From: Nitrospirota bacterium
GTDB taxonomy: Bacteria; Nitrospirota; 9FT-COMBO-42-15; HDB-SIOI813
Direction of reading: 5' to 3'
Length of the DNA stretch: 64,000 nt
Assembly (NCBI GenBank): GCA_020851375.1
Contig: JADZCV010000025.1
Location: forward strand, 62,001 to 126,000
The notes below the pieces were generated by a model. It was not told where the DNA came from and searched no databases. It was given only the letters and a program-made list of their open reading frames with translations. The stretch's first letter is position 1. Every line of letters starts with the position of its first letter. Shown here one piece after another: positions 1 to 8,768 of the stretch. A program made the translations under genes and the position numbers.

Positions 1-2
1 TC

Positions 3-476
3 CTGAACCAACAGCAACTCGCATTCCAGAAGGTGGGCGGCGTTATTATAATTCTGCTTGGCACACATTTTACAGGAGTCATAAACTTTGGCCTCCTGCA
101 GAAGGACAAGCGATTTCACATAAAGGATAAACCTCTCGGATATGCAGGCTCCCTGCTTGTCGGGATTAGCTTTGCAATGGGCTGGACCCCTTGCATCGGA
201 CCAATCCTGGCCGCTATACTTATGTACGCCACAACAACGAGCAGCATGGGCCATGGAATGGCACTCCTGTTTATTTACTCGATGGGTCTGGGCATCCCGT
301 TTTTTCTCTCATCTCTGGCCATTAACACCTTTTTAAGTACTTTTAAAAGGATTGCCCCGTACATGAAGGTCGTAACTGTCGTAAGCGGCGTATTCCTGAT
401 CGGGGTTGGGTTGTTGATATTCACTAATAACTTCGGTATCCTTTCCCATTATGTCACATACTGGTTTTCAGAATAA
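3..476 (+). CDS. ccdA: CcdA-like cytochrome c biogenesis membrane protein (5' truncated)
   Basis: The reading frame is open back to the window edge, so the N-terminus is missing. The visible ~157 residues are mostly hydrophobic helices. They contain the GWTPCIGP motif, which in the CcdA/DsbD transmembrane family carries one of the two redox cysteines. That family passes electrons from cytoplasmic thioredoxin to periplasmic thiols for cytochrome c maturation or periplasmic disulfide reduction. The stop overlaps the next gene (apbE) by 26 bases, so the two are probably translated from one message. A gene for a thioredoxin-like partner would be expected upstream, outside the window. The family call is strong; the exact partner is unknown. 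Confidence 0.85.
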   Translation: MNQQQLAFQKVGGVIIILLGTHFTGVINFGLLQKDKRFHIKDKPLGYAGSLLVGISFAMGWTPCIGPILAAILMYATTTSSMGHGMALLFIYSMGLGIPFFLSSLAINTFLSTFKRIAPYMKVVTVVSGVFLIGVGLLIFTNNFGILSHYVTYWFSE

Positions 477-1452
477 ACGGGCGATTCCCCTTATTGCACT
501 GTTTATTTTACTGATATCACCAATTCCGTCCTTTGCAAGAGTCTTTAAGAAGACCAGCGTATTGATGGGTACAGACATTGAACTGACTGCTTCGGATTCG
601 GATGAGTCCAGAGTCAATACTGCATTTAATGCTGCTCTTCATGAAATAGACCGGATTGAAAATGAGATGAGCGAATGGAAAGATGGGACTCCGCTATCCA
701 TAATCAATCAGAAGGCAGGGAAAGAGGCGGTACCCGTGCCTGAAGAGCTGTTCAATGTCCTGCTTGCGGCTCAAAAGATCTCTGAATTATCTGAGGGTGC
801 ATTTGATGTATCGTGGGCCTCGATGAGGGGGGTGTGGAACTTTTCAAAGGGAATGGAGCATGTGCCATCCGCAGAAGATGTCAGTGAGAAGCTTTCGTTG
901 GTCAATTATAAGGATATTGAACTGGATGGGATAAAGAAGACCGTATTTCTTAAAAGGCCAGGGATGGCCATCGGTCTCGGCGCTATTGCAAAAGGGTATG
1001 CTGTAGACAGGGCCATGCAGGCATTAGTAAACTCAGGGATTAAAAATGCAATAGTTAAGGCCGGGGGAGATATGAGGGTTCAGGGGACTGATGATGGAAA
1101 ACCATGGGAGATTGGCATACAGCACCCGAGAAACAGGGAGAAACTGTTGGGAAAGCTGGCCCTCAGCAACATCTCTATCTCTACATCCGGAGATTATGAA
1201 AGGTTCTTTATAAAAGATAACATCCTGTATCATCACATTATGAACCCTAAGACAGGCTATCCAGCCAGGGGCTGCCAGAGTGTAACCATTCTTGCTCCAG
1301 ACACCATGACATCAGATGCACTGTCAACTGCTGTCTTCGTCCTCGGCCCTGAAGAAGGTATGCAGTTGATTAAAAGTCTTCCAGGAATAGAGGGGATTAT
1401 AGTGGATAGTAATGGAGATGTGCTCCATTCACCGGGTATATACTTACATTAG
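451..1452 (+). CDS. apbE: FAD:protein FMN transferase (ApbE)
   Basis: A 333-residue protein of normal ApbE length. Residues 11-29 form a signal peptide or signal anchor with no lipobox cysteine, placing it in the periplasm or at the membrane. ApbE family hallmarks are present: a VLMGT segment near residue 40, a KAGGDMRVQG nucleotide-binding stretch near 203-212, the W.IGIQHPR segment, and DALSTAVFVLG near 290-300, which in characterised ApbE proteins holds Mg2+-binding Asp and Thr. Such enzymes attach FMN covalently to threonine in proteins such as the Rnf and Nqr subunits. The ATG lies inside the 3' end of the CcdA-like gene, which points to coupled translation and a shared role in extracytoplasmic redox protein assembly. 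Confidence 0.93.
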   Translation: MSHTGFQNKRAIPLIALFILLISPIPSFARVFKKTSVLMGTDIELTASDSDESRVNTAFNAALHEIDRIENEMSEWKDGTPLSIINQKAGKEAVPVPEELFNVLLAAQKISELSEGAFDVSWASMRGVWNFSKGMEHVPSAEDVSEKLSLVNYKDIELDGIKKTVFLKRPGMAIGLGAIAKGYAVDRAMQALVNSGIKNAIVKAGGDMRVQGTDDGKPWEIGIQHPRNREKLLGKLALSNISISTSGDYERFFIKDNILYHHIMNPKTGYPARGCQSVTILAPDTMTSDALSTAVFVLGPEEGMQLIKSLPGIEGIIVDSNGDVLHSPGIYLH

Positions 1453-1659
1453 TAAAACGCTTCACAATTTACATTGAACTGGAATTTACCTTTTTAGGCG
1501 GTTTTTCCGGTACAAATCTTTGCGGGCTTATTAGGTGCGACAATTCTATGTTCTTCTTTATGTATATCTATGCTCTCTTTAGTCCGGTCTTCCTGGTTAA
1601 TCATTTATTTCAGGGAAAAGGCGTATGATGCCTGATACCTGTTTAATAGGAAAATTCTC

Positions 1660-1687
1660 TTGACATTTCAACTGACTGAATTATAAT
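1660..1687 (+). promoter_or_regulatory. Consensus sigma-70 promoter of rpmH
   Basis: TTGACA at 1660-1665 and TATAAT at 1682-1687, both perfect hexamers separated by 16 bases. Transcription should begin near 1694, about 16 bases before the rpmH ATG, with an AAGGAGG ribosome site at 1699-1705. It is the strongest promoter visible in the window, as expected for a ribosomal protein gene. The remaining 1453-1659 upstream shows no gene, and I saw no clear DnaA boxes even though rpmH often lies near oriC. Confidence 0.8.
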
Positions 1688-1709
1688 TATCTTTTTCGAA
1701 GGAGGCATT

Positions 1710-1844
1710 ATGTCGCTTACATACAGACCACACAACAAGAGCAGGAAAAGGACCCATGGCTTCAGGAGACGGATGAAGACAAAAGGCGGGAGAAATGTCT
1801 TAAGCCGTAGAAGGGCCAAGGGGCGTGCAAGGTTGACAGTTTAA
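1710..1844 (+). CDS. rpmH: Ribosomal protein bL34
   Basis: A 44-residue, very basic protein. It begins with a [15 protein letters not shown] segment, continues with [12 protein letters not shown], and ends in [13 protein letters not shown], a textbook L34 sequence. It sits in the large ribosomal subunit. ATG at 1710 follows a strong AAGGAGG site 4 bases upstream. The gene is first in the conserved rpmH-rnpA-yidD-yidC order found across bacteria. Confidence 0.97.
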   Translation: MSLTYRPHNKSRKRTHGFRRRMKTKGGRNVLSRRRAKGRARLTV

Positions 1845-1863
1845 CCTATTTGAAATACCTGTA

Positions 1864-2202
1864 TTGAGTGAATCGAAATATAAGATCCGGAAGGGATGGG
1901 AATACCGGCATATTTACAAAATCGGGCGGAGAAAGGCCAGTCGTTATTTAGTCCTCTACTATGTAGAAACCAACCTTGGATACAGCCGGATTGGATTATC
2001 TGTCAGCCGAAAACTTGGCAATGCCGTTAAACGCAACAGGGTTAAAAGACTTATCAGAGAGATCGTCAGGGCTGATGATTATGCATTCCTAAATGAGGCA
2101 AGTATGGACATGGTAGTTGTTGCCCGTCAGGGAATGGTCGGAATAAAACTGGCTGAGGCAAAGGATGCGTTTACTAATTTAGTCAGGTCAATAGAACGTT
2201 GA
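1864..2202 (+). CDS. rnpA: Ribonuclease P protein component
   Basis: A 112-residue basic protein with the RnpA signature [15 protein letters not shown] near residues 52-66 (the RNR motif that contacts the P RNA). An upstream aromatic and hydrophobic cleft sequence (YLVLYYVE near 33-40) is where family members bind the pre-tRNA 5' leader. It acts with the catalytic RnpB RNA to mature tRNA 5' ends. The best start is TTG at 1864, 19 bases after rpmH, with no strong ribosome site. The stop codon overlaps the start of yidD, indicating coupled translation. No rnpB gene was seen in the window. Confidence 0.95.
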   Translation: MSESKYKIRKGWEYRHIYKIGRRKASRYLVLYYVETNLGYSRIGLSVSRKLGNAVKRNRVKRLIREIVRADDYAFLNEASMDMVVVARQGMVGIKLAEAKDAFTNLVRSIER

Positions 2203-2420
2203 ATATTAAAGGTTCACAACTCTTTGTTATTACTATCAGGAATTACCAAAGGTACTTGTCCATATTAAAACCCCCATCCTGCAGATTTTATCCGACGTGT
2301 TCACAATATTCAATAGATGCGTTTGAACGATTTGGGGTCTTTAAAGGAATTATTAAAACTGTTTTGAGGTTATTCAAGTGCCATCCGTTTCACCCGGGCG
2401 GGTACGACCCGGTCAAATAA
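2199..2420 (+). CDS. yidD: Membrane protein insertion efficiency factor YidD
   Basis: A 73-residue protein with the family core: [20 protein letters not shown] near residues 16-35, followed by [10 protein letters not shown] and a [12 protein letters not shown] tail. These conserved Cys, Pro and aromatic residues define YidD (UPF0161), an amphipathic inner-membrane-associated protein that assists YidC. The start is TTG at 2199, which overlaps the rnpA stop (TTGA), so translation is probably coupled. yidC follows 12 bases downstream, the standard arrangement. Confidence 0.96.
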   Translation: MNIKGSQLFVITIRNYQRYLSILKPPSCRFYPTCSQYSIDAFERFGVFKGIIKTVLRLFKCHPFHPGGYDPVK

Positions 2421-2432
2421 GAGACTCTGCTT

Positions 2433-4046
2433 ATGGATAGTATGAATAAAAGGATATTGATTGCTATAGTGTTGTCAGTAGCTGTGCTGGTGGTATATCC
2501 ATTTATTGTGCCGGCGCCAAAGGTCTCTCCAAAGAAGGAGCTGCCTGCATCTCAGGGAGTAGATCAGGTGGCAGAGAACAAGGAAGGCAAAACACTTACT
2601 GAAATAGTTACGACTCATGCCAGGGGTGAGGTCGGCAAAGAGGAACGTATGATAGCTGTAGATACGGATCTCTATAAGGCGATATTCACCAATAAAGGCG
2701 GGGTCATTAAACACTGGGAATTAAAGAAGTATTGGATGGATGTTACCAGGCAGAAAAGTATTGTCCTCTTTGATCCAGGACAGGACATGGTGATGTCCTA
2801 CCCACTTGGTATTTCTGTGGGGAACAATGAATTAAGCAGAATGTTGAAAGACGGTCTCTATAGTGTTGATGGCTCTGACTTACAGTTAAGCGCCGGCAAT
2901 CCAACAGGAACACTTGCCTTTACCCTTGTGGATCCAAAGAGCGGTAAAGGTTTTAAAAAGAAATTCACCTTCCACAATGACACATATAATGTTGATGTAG
3001 ATATCCTTCCGGTAAACATCACAGAAAACTATTCAGTTTCAACAGGATCAAACTTCGGTATCCATGAGTGGGGTGAGGAAAGGATACTTGGATTTGTAGG
3101 GCCGCTGACTATGGTTGGTTCTAAGGTAAATAAAGACAAAGTGGCCAAGATAGAGGGACCGGTATATCACGATGGCGATATAAAATGGACGGCCATTCAG
3201 GACAAGTATTTCATATCAGCCCTGATACCAAAAGATAAGGTCAACAGGGTTATTGTCATAAAAAATAAGGCAAAGGATGTTCAGTCTTCCATTGAAGTTA
3301 CGACCGGACAGAAGATTTCCTTAGAGCTTTATGCAGGCCCAAAGGAGTCTAAGAGGCTGGAGGATCTTGGGGTTGGGCTTGATAAGAGCATCCCATTTGG
3401 CTGGTTTATGTTTTGGGAGCTGGGTCCAATAAGCTGGCTGGCAAAGGGGTTGTTCTACGTCCTCCAGATTTTCCACAAGTATAGCGGTAATTATGGGATT
3501 TCTATTATAGTCCTTACTGCTGTTATCAAGATCATCTTTGTACCGCTCACATACAAGAGCATGAAGTCTATGAAAGACATGCAAAAGCTTCAGCCTGAAC
3601 TCCAGAAATTACAGAAGAAATACAAGGATGACAGGGCTGAGCTTAATAAGGCAATGATGGAGATGTATAAAACCCACAAGGTCAATCCTCTTGGTGGGTG
3701 TCTTCCTATGTTGCTGCAATTGCCGGTCTTTATAGGACTGTATAATCTGCTTGCAAGCTCAATAGAGCTGAGACAATCTCCTCTATTCTTATGGGTTAAG
3801 GACCTTTCTTTAAAAGACCCTTACTATGTACTCCCTATCATAATGGGGATAAGCATGCTTCTGCAGCAGAAGATGAGTCCTACTACTGTTGATCCGACGC
3901 AGGCAAAGATTATGCTTATAATGCCTGTTATCTTTACCTTCTTCTTCCTGAACTTCCCCTCAGGGCTGGTCCTTTACTGGCTTGTAAACAACCTCCTGAC
4001 GGTTGGCCAGCAGGTCATTCAGAACAAATATTTTTCAGGCAAGTAG
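2433..4046 (+). CDS. yidC: Membrane protein insertase YidC
   Basis: A 537-residue protein with Gram-negative YidC architecture. It has an N-terminal membrane helix (about residues 6-25), a long periplasmic P1 domain (about 60-330), then the five-helix insertase core from about 345. Core landmarks include YGISIIVLTAVIKIIFVPLTY, the cytoplasmic coiled hairpin with LQPELQKLQKKYKDD, and NPLGGCLPMLLQLPVF. The conserved positive residue of the hydrophilic groove is Lys (VIK) where E. coli has Arg. A second in-frame ATG lies at 2442. The usual downstream partners jag and mnmE are absent; a repeat and a reverse-strand macrodomain gene follow instead. Confidence 0.97.
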   Translation: MDSMNKRILIAIVLSVAVLVVYPFIVPAPKVSPKKELPASQGVDQVAENKEGKTLTEIVTTHARGEVGKEERMIAVDTDLYKAIFTNKGGVIKHWELKKYWMDVTRQKSIVLFDPGQDMVMSYPLGISVGNNELSRMLKDGLYSVDGSDLQLSAGNPTGTLAFTLVDPKSGKGFKKKFTFHNDTYNVDVDILPVNITENYSVSTGSNFGIHEWGEERILGFVGPLTMVGSKVNKDKVAKIEGPVYHDGDIKWTAIQDKYFISALIPKDKVNRVIVIKNKAKDVQSSIEVTTGQKISLELYAGPKESKRLEDLGVGLDKSIPFGWFMFWELGPISWLAKGLFYVLQIFHKYSGNYGISIIVLTAVIKIIFVPLTYKSMKSMKDMQKLQPELQKLQKKYKDDRAELNKAMMEMYKTHKVNPLGGCLPMLLQLPVFIGLYNLLASSIELRQSPLFLWVKDLSLKDPYYVLPIIMGISMLLQQKMSPTTVDPTQAKIMLIMPVIFTFFFLNFPSGLVLYWLVNNLLTVGQQVIQNKYFSGK

Positions 4047-4109
4047 CGCCGGCCTTTAGTTCGATAGTTCGACAAGCTCACTACTCACTACAGGTGTGGC
4101 CGGCTTCAT

Positions 4110-4182
4110 GTGGGGGATGAACCCCCACGCTACGGTAATTGGGGACACTTCCCCCACAGGTGGCGCGATGGGAAGTGTCCCC
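4110..4182. repeat. Double palindrome (REP-like intergenic element)
   Basis: Two hairpins lie side by side between convergent genes. The first pairs GTGGGGG (4110-4116) with CCCCCAC (4122-4128) around a 5-base loop. The second pairs GGGGACACTTCCC (4141-4153) with GGGAAGTGTCCCC (4170-4182), a perfect 13-base inverted repeat with a 16-base loop. There is no T-run of the intrinsic-terminator type, though a stop for either convergent gene is possible. The sequence style resembles REP elements associated with Y1 transposases, but no transposase gene is present here, so that link is inference. Confidence 0.6.
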
Positions 4183-4183
4183 G

Positions 4184-4720
4184 TCAAAACGGAACAATTT
4201 TCTGCAATGCCGATTCGTATGCCTTGTAAGCCTCCGGCCCGAACAGAACAAAACGTACGATCTCAATCTCCGGATGAGATTTCACATATTCAATAACGGT
4301 CTTCAATGCAACCGGCGCTGCTTCGTCAAAGGGATAACCGTATGCGCCCGTGCTTAATGAGGGGAATGAAATGCTACCGATGTTATTGTCAGTTGCGCGC
4401 TGAAGGCTGTTTCGATAGGCGCTTGCAAGAAGTTCCGCTTCTCCTTTATTACCTCCATGATAAATTGGCCCTACCGTATGTATTACATATTTCGCCTTCA
4501 GTCGTCCGCCTGAAGTAATCACGGCGCTGCCCGTGGGGCATCCTCCGATCTTCCTGCACTCTTCCATAACCTGCGGTCCGCCTGCCCTGTGAATAGCGCC
4601 ATCAACACCACCACCACCCCGGAGACCTGAATTCGCAGCATTAACAATTGCCTCAGTCTCCTCTTTCGTAATATCACCTTCGACTAATTCTATAATGGAG
4701 TTATTTACTTTTACTTTCAT
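4184..4720 (-). CDS. Macrodomain protein (probable O-acetyl-ADP-ribose deacetylase)
   Basis: A 178-residue single macrodomain of MacroD/YmdB type. Visible motifs are EGDIT near the N-terminus, IVNAANSGLRGGGGVDGAIHRAGG around residues 25-48 (ADP-ribose pocket with the catalytic Asn/Asp region), GGCPTGSAVIT, YVIHTVGPIYHGG, and PSLSTGAYGYP near 120-130 (phosphate-binding loop). Family members remove ADP-ribose or acetyl groups from ADP-ribosylated protein or O-acetyl-ADP-ribose in the cytoplasm. The ATG is preceded by a strong AAAAGGAGG ribosome site. It stands alone, divergent from the 4791 gene set. No PARP or DarT-like partner is adjacent. The exact substrate cannot be read from sequence. Confidence 0.92.
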   Translation of the reverse strand: MKVKVNNSIIELVEGDITKEETEAIVNAANSGLRGGGGVDGAIHRAGGPQVMEECRKIGGCPTGSAVITSGGRLKAKYVIHTVGPIYHGGNKGEAELLASAYRNSLQRATDNNIGSISFPSLSTGAYGYPFDEAAPVALKTVIEYVKSHPEIEIVRFVLFGPEAYKAYESALQKIVPF

Positions 4721-4747
4721 AAGTACCTCCTTTTGAATGTATAGTCG

Positions 4748-4777
4748 TTGTCCCTGTTAATAAATTTATGATATGAT
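4748..4777 (+). promoter_or_regulatory. Probable promoter with a very short leader
   Basis: TTGTCC (4748-4753) and TATGAT (4772-4777) are separated by 18 bases. The predicted start of transcription is near 4784, only about 7 bases before the ATG at 4791, and no Shine-Dalgarno sequence precedes that ATG. The operon from 4791 through secA may therefore begin with a nearly leaderless message. This is inference from spacing alone. Confidence 0.5.
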
Positions 4778-4790
4778 ACACCGTTGAAAA

Positions 4791-4988
4791 ATGCAAAAAG
4801 AACGGGAAAGGATAGACTGTTTTAAATGCAGGCACTTCTATATCACATGGGAGCAGGATTTTCCAAGGGGTTGCAAGGCGATGGGATTTAAGACGAGGGA
4901 GATGCCCTCTGATGTTGTTTTTCAGTCGTCAGGTATGGAGTGTATGAGGTTTGAAGGCAAGGAGACCCCGGAAGGATCTCGTAATTAA
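4791..4988 (+). CDS. Small conserved cysteine-rich protein
   Basis: A 65-residue protein with four cysteines in a CFKC pair near residues 10-13, a CKAMGF segment near 28 and a late CMRF near 52. This arrangement fits a small metal (probably zinc) site. I recognise it as a conserved short protein seen next to housekeeping genes in diverse bacteria. It has sometimes been annotated with DNA-repair names that the sequence does not justify, and I cannot assign a function. It is the first gene of a tightly packed set (cutA starts 3 bases after its stop). No ribosome site precedes its ATG. Confidence 0.75.
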   Translation: MQKERERIDCFKCRHFYITWEQDFPRGCKAMGFKTREMPSDVVFQSSGMECMRFEGKETPEGSRN

Positions 4989-4990
4989 AT

Positions 4991-5314
4991 ATGGTGTCCC
5001 AGGAATTCTGTATTATACTGATTACTGCAGGCTCTGTTGAAGAGGGTGAAAGGATAGCCGGTTCACTGGTGGACAATCACCTTGTGGCCTGTGTGAATGT
5101 TGTGCCTTCAGTTACATCTTTCTTTTTCTGGGAGGGAAAGAGTGACAGGCAGTCAGAGGTACTCCTCATTGCAAAGAGCAGGAAGTCCCTTCTGAATAAC
5201 ATAATAGATCATGTAAAGAAAATTCATAGTTACACGGTACCGGAGGTCATAGCCCTCCCCATAATTGGCGGTCCTGAAGATTATCTTAAATGGGTAGAAG
5301 AAACCACTTCTTAG
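4991..5314 (+). CDS. cutA: Divalent cation tolerance protein CutA
   Basis: A 107-residue protein of standard CutA1 length with the family signature segments. These are ILITAGSVEEGERIA at the N-terminus, LVACVNVVPSVTSFFFWEGK near residues 31-50, the KSRK strand near 67, and IHSYTVPEVIALPI near 83-96. CutA proteins are small ferredoxin-like-fold trimers in the cytoplasm linked to copper tolerance in E. coli; their biochemical role remains poorly defined. It starts 3 bases after the small Cys gene and its end overlaps the next gene by 25 bases. Confidence 0.95.
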   Translation: MVSQEFCIILITAGSVEEGERIAGSLVDNHLVACVNVVPSVTSFFFWEGKSDRQSEVLLIAKSRKSLLNNIIDHVKKIHSYTVPEVIALPIIGGPEDYLKWVEETTS

Positions 5315-5961
5315 AAATATACAACGTGCTCCTTAAACACTTTGGCCCTCAGCACTGGTGGCCTGGTGAAACACCCTTTGAGGTCATAATCGGGGCAATC
5401 CTGACACAGAACACCTCCTGGGATAATGTTGAAAAGGCGATTCTATCACTTAAGGCATCCGGGAACTTAACTCCGCATGGACTATATAAACTCCAATTAG
5501 ACAAACTTGCACTCCTAATCAGGTCATCGGGTTATTTTAATATCAAGGCAAAACGCCTTAAAAACTTCCTTTCTTTCCTCTTTAATGATTATGAGGGTGA
5601 TTTAGGCCGTTTATTGAAGGAGGATGGCAAAATATTGCGGCACAAGCTTCTTAGTGTAAATGGTATTGGACATGAGACTGCTGATTCAATACTGTTGTAT
5701 GCTGCAGAATACCCCGCTTTTGTAGTAGATGCGTATACAAAAAGAATATTCTCAAGACATGGTTATGTAACTTCCGATGCAACTTACCATCAAATTCAGG
5801 AACTGTTTGCAGCAGCCCTTCCGGTAGGTACTCAATTATACAATGAGTATCATGCCCTGATAGTCAGGGTCGGCAAAGAGCTGTGCAGGAAAACGCCCCG
5901 CTGTAATGAATGCCCTATTGAGTATGATTTGCATAAGAAGGGCAAAAATGCTATAAGATAA
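5290..5961 (+). CDS. Endonuclease III-like HhH-GPD DNA glycosylase
   Basis: A 223-residue base-excision-repair glycosylase of the COG2231/MagIII-like branch. Seen directly: the N-terminal FEVIIGAILTQNTSW segment, a helix-hairpin-helix VNGIGHETADSILLY near residues 120-134, and the catalytic Asp in FVVDAYTKR near 141-149. The Lys used by bifunctional endonuclease III in the hairpin is replaced (GHE), so a monofunctional glycosylase is likely. The C-terminal cysteine loop has CRKTPRCNEC but no fourth Cys in the expected place, so an intact [4Fe-4S] cluster is doubtful. It overlaps cutA by 25 bases and ends 3 bases before secA. The substrate is unknown. Confidence 0.85.
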   Translation: MGRRNHFLEIYNVLLKHFGPQHWWPGETPFEVIIGAILTQNTSWDNVEKAILSLKASGNLTPHGLYKLQLDKLALLIRSSGYFNIKAKRLKNFLSFLFNDYEGDLGRLLKEDGKILRHKLLSVNGIGHETADSILLYAAEYPAFVVDAYTKRIFSRHGYVTSDATYHQIQELFAAALPVGTQLYNEYHALIVRVGKELCRKTPRCNECPIEYDLHKKGKNAIR

Positions 5962-5964
5962 AAG

Positions 5965-8709
5965 ATGTTTGACTTCTTTAAAAAGATAATAGGCACGAAA
6001 AATGAGCGGGAAATAAAGCGTCTTGATGAGATCGTAGACCGGATAAACTCCCTTGAGCAGTCAATCTCTTCTATCACTGACAGCGCCTTAAAACAGAAAA
6101 CAGATGAGCTTCGCTCTGCTTTGTCAGCAGGAAAGACGCTTGACGAAATCCTGCCTGAGGCATTTGCCGTAGTTCGTGAAGCATCCAAAAGGACTATTGG
6201 TTTGCGCCACTATGACGTCCAGCTTATAGGCGGAATGATCCTGCATGAAGGCAAAATTGCCGAGATGAAGACCGGCGAAGGCAAGACCCTTGTGGCAACA
6301 TTGCCTGTATATCTTAATGCACTGACAGGACGTGGAGTTCATGTTGTAACAGTTAACGATTATCTGGCAAGACGTGACAGCCAGTGGATGGGGCAGATAT
6401 ATAAATTCCTGGGACTTACGGTTGGGGTTATTCTTCACGGTTTGAACGACAGGGAACGGCAGGTGTCGTATGCAAGTGATGTTGTATACGGAACGAATAA
6501 TGAGTTTGGTTTTGACTATCTCAGGGATAATATGAAGTTTGACGCAGCAACGTTTGTCCAGAGGGAGCTTAATTATGCCATAGTGGATGAGGTGGACAGC
6601 ATCCTTATTGATGAGGCAAGGACACCGCTTATTATTTCAGGCGCTACTGAAGAATCAACTGACAAGTATTATAAGATAAACAAGATTATCCCTAATCTGA
6701 AAAAGGAAGTTGATTATACCATTGAAGAGAAGACGCGCACAGTTGCATTAACAGAAGATGGAAATGCGCAAGTGGAGAAGCTTCTTGGACTGAAAAACCT
6801 TTATGATATATCTAACATGGACCTGGTTCATCATGTGGTTATGGCCCTTAAGGCGCACGTCATCTTCAAGCGTGATGTGGATTATGTCGTAAAAGACGGC
6901 GAAGTTCTTATTGTTGATGAATTTACCGGCAGATTGATGCCTGGACGCCGTTATAGCGACGGCCTGCATCAGGCATTAGAGGCAAAGGAAAATGTAACTA
7001 TTGCACAGGAAAACCAGACCCTTGCCTCCATTACATTCCAGAACTATTTCAGGCTGTATAATAAATTAGCCGGTATGACCGGCACTGCGGACACAGAGGC
7101 TGCAGAATTTCAGAGCATTTATAATTTAGAGGTCGTTGTGATACCTCCAAACAAGCCTATGATCCGTGCTGATCAGGCTGACCAGGTCTATAAGACTGAA
7201 CGTGAAAAATTTAATGCAGTAGTGAGCGAGATTGCAGAAAAGAATAAAAAAGGGCAACCCGTATTGGTCGGAACCGTTTCCATTGAAAACTCTGAAAAAC
7301 TTTCGGAACTTCTTAAAAAGAAGGGGATTAAGCATACGGTTCTGAATGCCAAGTTTCATGAAATGGAGGCAGAAATAGTTGCGCAGGCAGGGAGAAAGGG
7401 TGCTGTAACAATAGCCACTAACATGGCCGGTCGCGGTACTGACATCCTGCTTGGCGGTAACCCAGAGTTTCTTGCGAAAAAAGTATTTGCCGGACAACCG
7501 GAGTTGCCTACTGAAGAATGTGACAAGATATTCAGAGGGCTTAAGGATGAATGTGACAAGGAGAAGGAGGATGTCCTGAAATCGGGCGGACTCCATATAA
7601 TCGGCTCAGAGAGGCATGAGGCAAGACGTATAGATAACCAGCTTCGCGGAAGGTCAGGCAGACAGGGTGATCCGGGGTCTTCCCGCTTTTATCTGGCGCT
7701 GGAAGATGACCTGATGCGCATATTCGGGTCAGACAAGATTGCCGGACTGATGAACAGGCTTGGCATGGAAGAGGGGACACCGATAGAACACAGGATGGTT
7801 TCAAAGGCCATCGAAAATGCCCAGAAAAAGGTTGAAGCCCATAACTTTGACATAAGAAAACACCTCCTCGAGTATGATGATGTAATGAATCAGCAGAGGA
7901 CGGTCATATATAGTCAGCGCAGACAGATCCTTCAGGGTGAAGGCCTTACTGATGTCATATTTGACATGATCGAAGACCTTGTTGATGAAAACTTGTCCCT
8001 ATATTGTGGAAAAGATATTTATCCTGAAGAGTGGGATATAAAAGGTCTTAAGGAGGCACTGTCAAGACAATTCGCCCTTGAGATAAGTGACAACGATATT
8101 GACTTTCTCCACACCGCTGTAGAAGGACTGAAAGACATTTTATTGGAGAAGTTACGGAAGGAATATGCTGATAAAGAAGCTGGGTTTACCAGTGAGGTCA
8201 TGAGGCAGGTAGAAAAGGTAGTCCTGCTTCAAGTAGTAGATACCCACTGGAAGGACCACCTCCTTTCTATGGATCATCTGAAGGAAGGGATTGGACTTAG
8301 GGGGTATGGACAAAAAGATCCCCTTATTGAGTATAAGCGTGAAGGCTTTGACATGTTTAATGATATGATTAACAGAGTCAAAGCAGATGCAGTGGAACGG
8401 GTATTCAAGATCCAGCTTGTCAGGCAGCCTGAACCTGTTCATCATCACCAGCAACACGATCACGCCGGGCAACACGAACACCATCAGGGCCAACAGACTC
8501 AGTCCGAACAACCCTCTCAGCTTCAGCAGACACAGGTGCGCCCGCCGGTGCTTAATCCTGTTCCGGTGATGAGGCCTCAAAGGATGCAGCTTAATCGCGG
8601 TATGCCGCCGCCTCAGGCAAGTCAGGCACATAAGGGTGATAAAGTAGGGAGAAATGATCCCTGTACCTGTGGAAGCGGGAAAAAATATAAGAAATGTCAT
8701 GGTGCGTAG
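5965..8709 (+). CDS. secA: Preprotein translocase ATPase SecA
   Basis: A 914-residue SecA with every expected landmark. It has the Walker A motif GEGKT at residues 104-108, the [18 protein letters not shown]-type segment near 208, and the [13 protein letters not shown] helicase motif near 485. The [12 protein letters not shown] segment lies near 560, and a C-terminal zinc domain [13 protein letters not shown] spans 900-912 and binds SecB or ribosomes. It drives export of unfolded proteins through SecYEG. The linker before the zinc tail (about 820-890) is unusually rich in His, Gln and Pro. It ends the tightly packed set that begins at 4791. Confidence 0.99.
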   Translation: MFDFFKKIIGTKNEREIKRLDEIVDRINSLEQSISSITDSALKQKTDELRSALSAGKTLDEILPEAFAVVREASKRTIGLRHYDVQLIGGMILHEGKIAEMKTGEGKTLVATLPVYLNALTGRGVHVVTVNDYLARRDSQWMGQIYKFLGLTVGVILHGLNDRERQVSYASDVVYGTNNEFGFDYLRDNMKFDAATFVQRELNYAIVDEVDSILIDEARTPLIISGATEESTDKYYKINKIIPNLKKEVDYTIEEKTRTVALTEDGNAQVEKLLGLKNLYDISNMDLVHHVVMALKAHVIFKRDVDYVVKDGEVLIVDEFTGRLMPGRRYSDGLHQALEAKENVTIAQENQTLASITFQNYFRLYNKLAGMTGTADTEAAEFQSIYNLEVVVIPPNKPMIRADQADQVYKTEREKFNAVVSEIAEKNKKGQPVLVGTVSIENSEKLSELLKKKGIKHTVLNAKFHEMEAEIVAQAGRKGAVTIATNMAGRGTDILLGGNPEFLAKKVFAGQPELPTEECDKIFRGLKDECDKEKEDVLKSGGLHIIGSERHEARRIDNQLRGRSGRQGDPGSSRFYLALEDDLMRIFGSDKIAGLMNRLGMEEGTPIEHRMVSKAIENAQKKVEAHNFDIRKHLLEYDDVMNQQRTVIYSQRRQILQGEGLTDVIFDMIEDLVDENLSLYCGKDIYPEEWDIKGLKEALSRQFALEISDNDIDFLHTAVEGLKDILLEKLRKEYADKEAGFTSEVMRQVEKVVLLQVVDTHWKDHLLSMDHLKEGIGLRGYGQKDPLIEYKREGFDMFNDMINRVKADAVERVFKIQLVRQPEPVHHHQQHDHAGQHEHHQGQQTQSEQPSQLQQTQVRPPVLNPVPVMRPQRMQLNRGMPPPQASQAHKGDKVGRNDPCTCGSGKKYKKCHGA

Positions 8710-8768
8710 CCTAATAAAGTTAAAAAGTTCTGCCGATAGTTAGTTGCTCGTATATAACCAGGGGCAAC

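Noticed and set aside
1453-1659. Replication origin near rpmH
   Set aside because: No clustered TTATCCACA-type DnaA boxes and no dnaA or dnaN gene are present; only the rpmH promoter is supported.
7126-7596. Minus-strand open frame of 156 codons opposite secA
   Set aside because: The + strand reading is an unmistakable SecA motor domain, so this frame is a by-product.
8152-8700. Minus-strand open frame of 182 codons opposite the 3' end of secA
   Set aside because: Antisense to the conserved SecA C-terminus; its sequence is low-complexity and has no recognisable domain.
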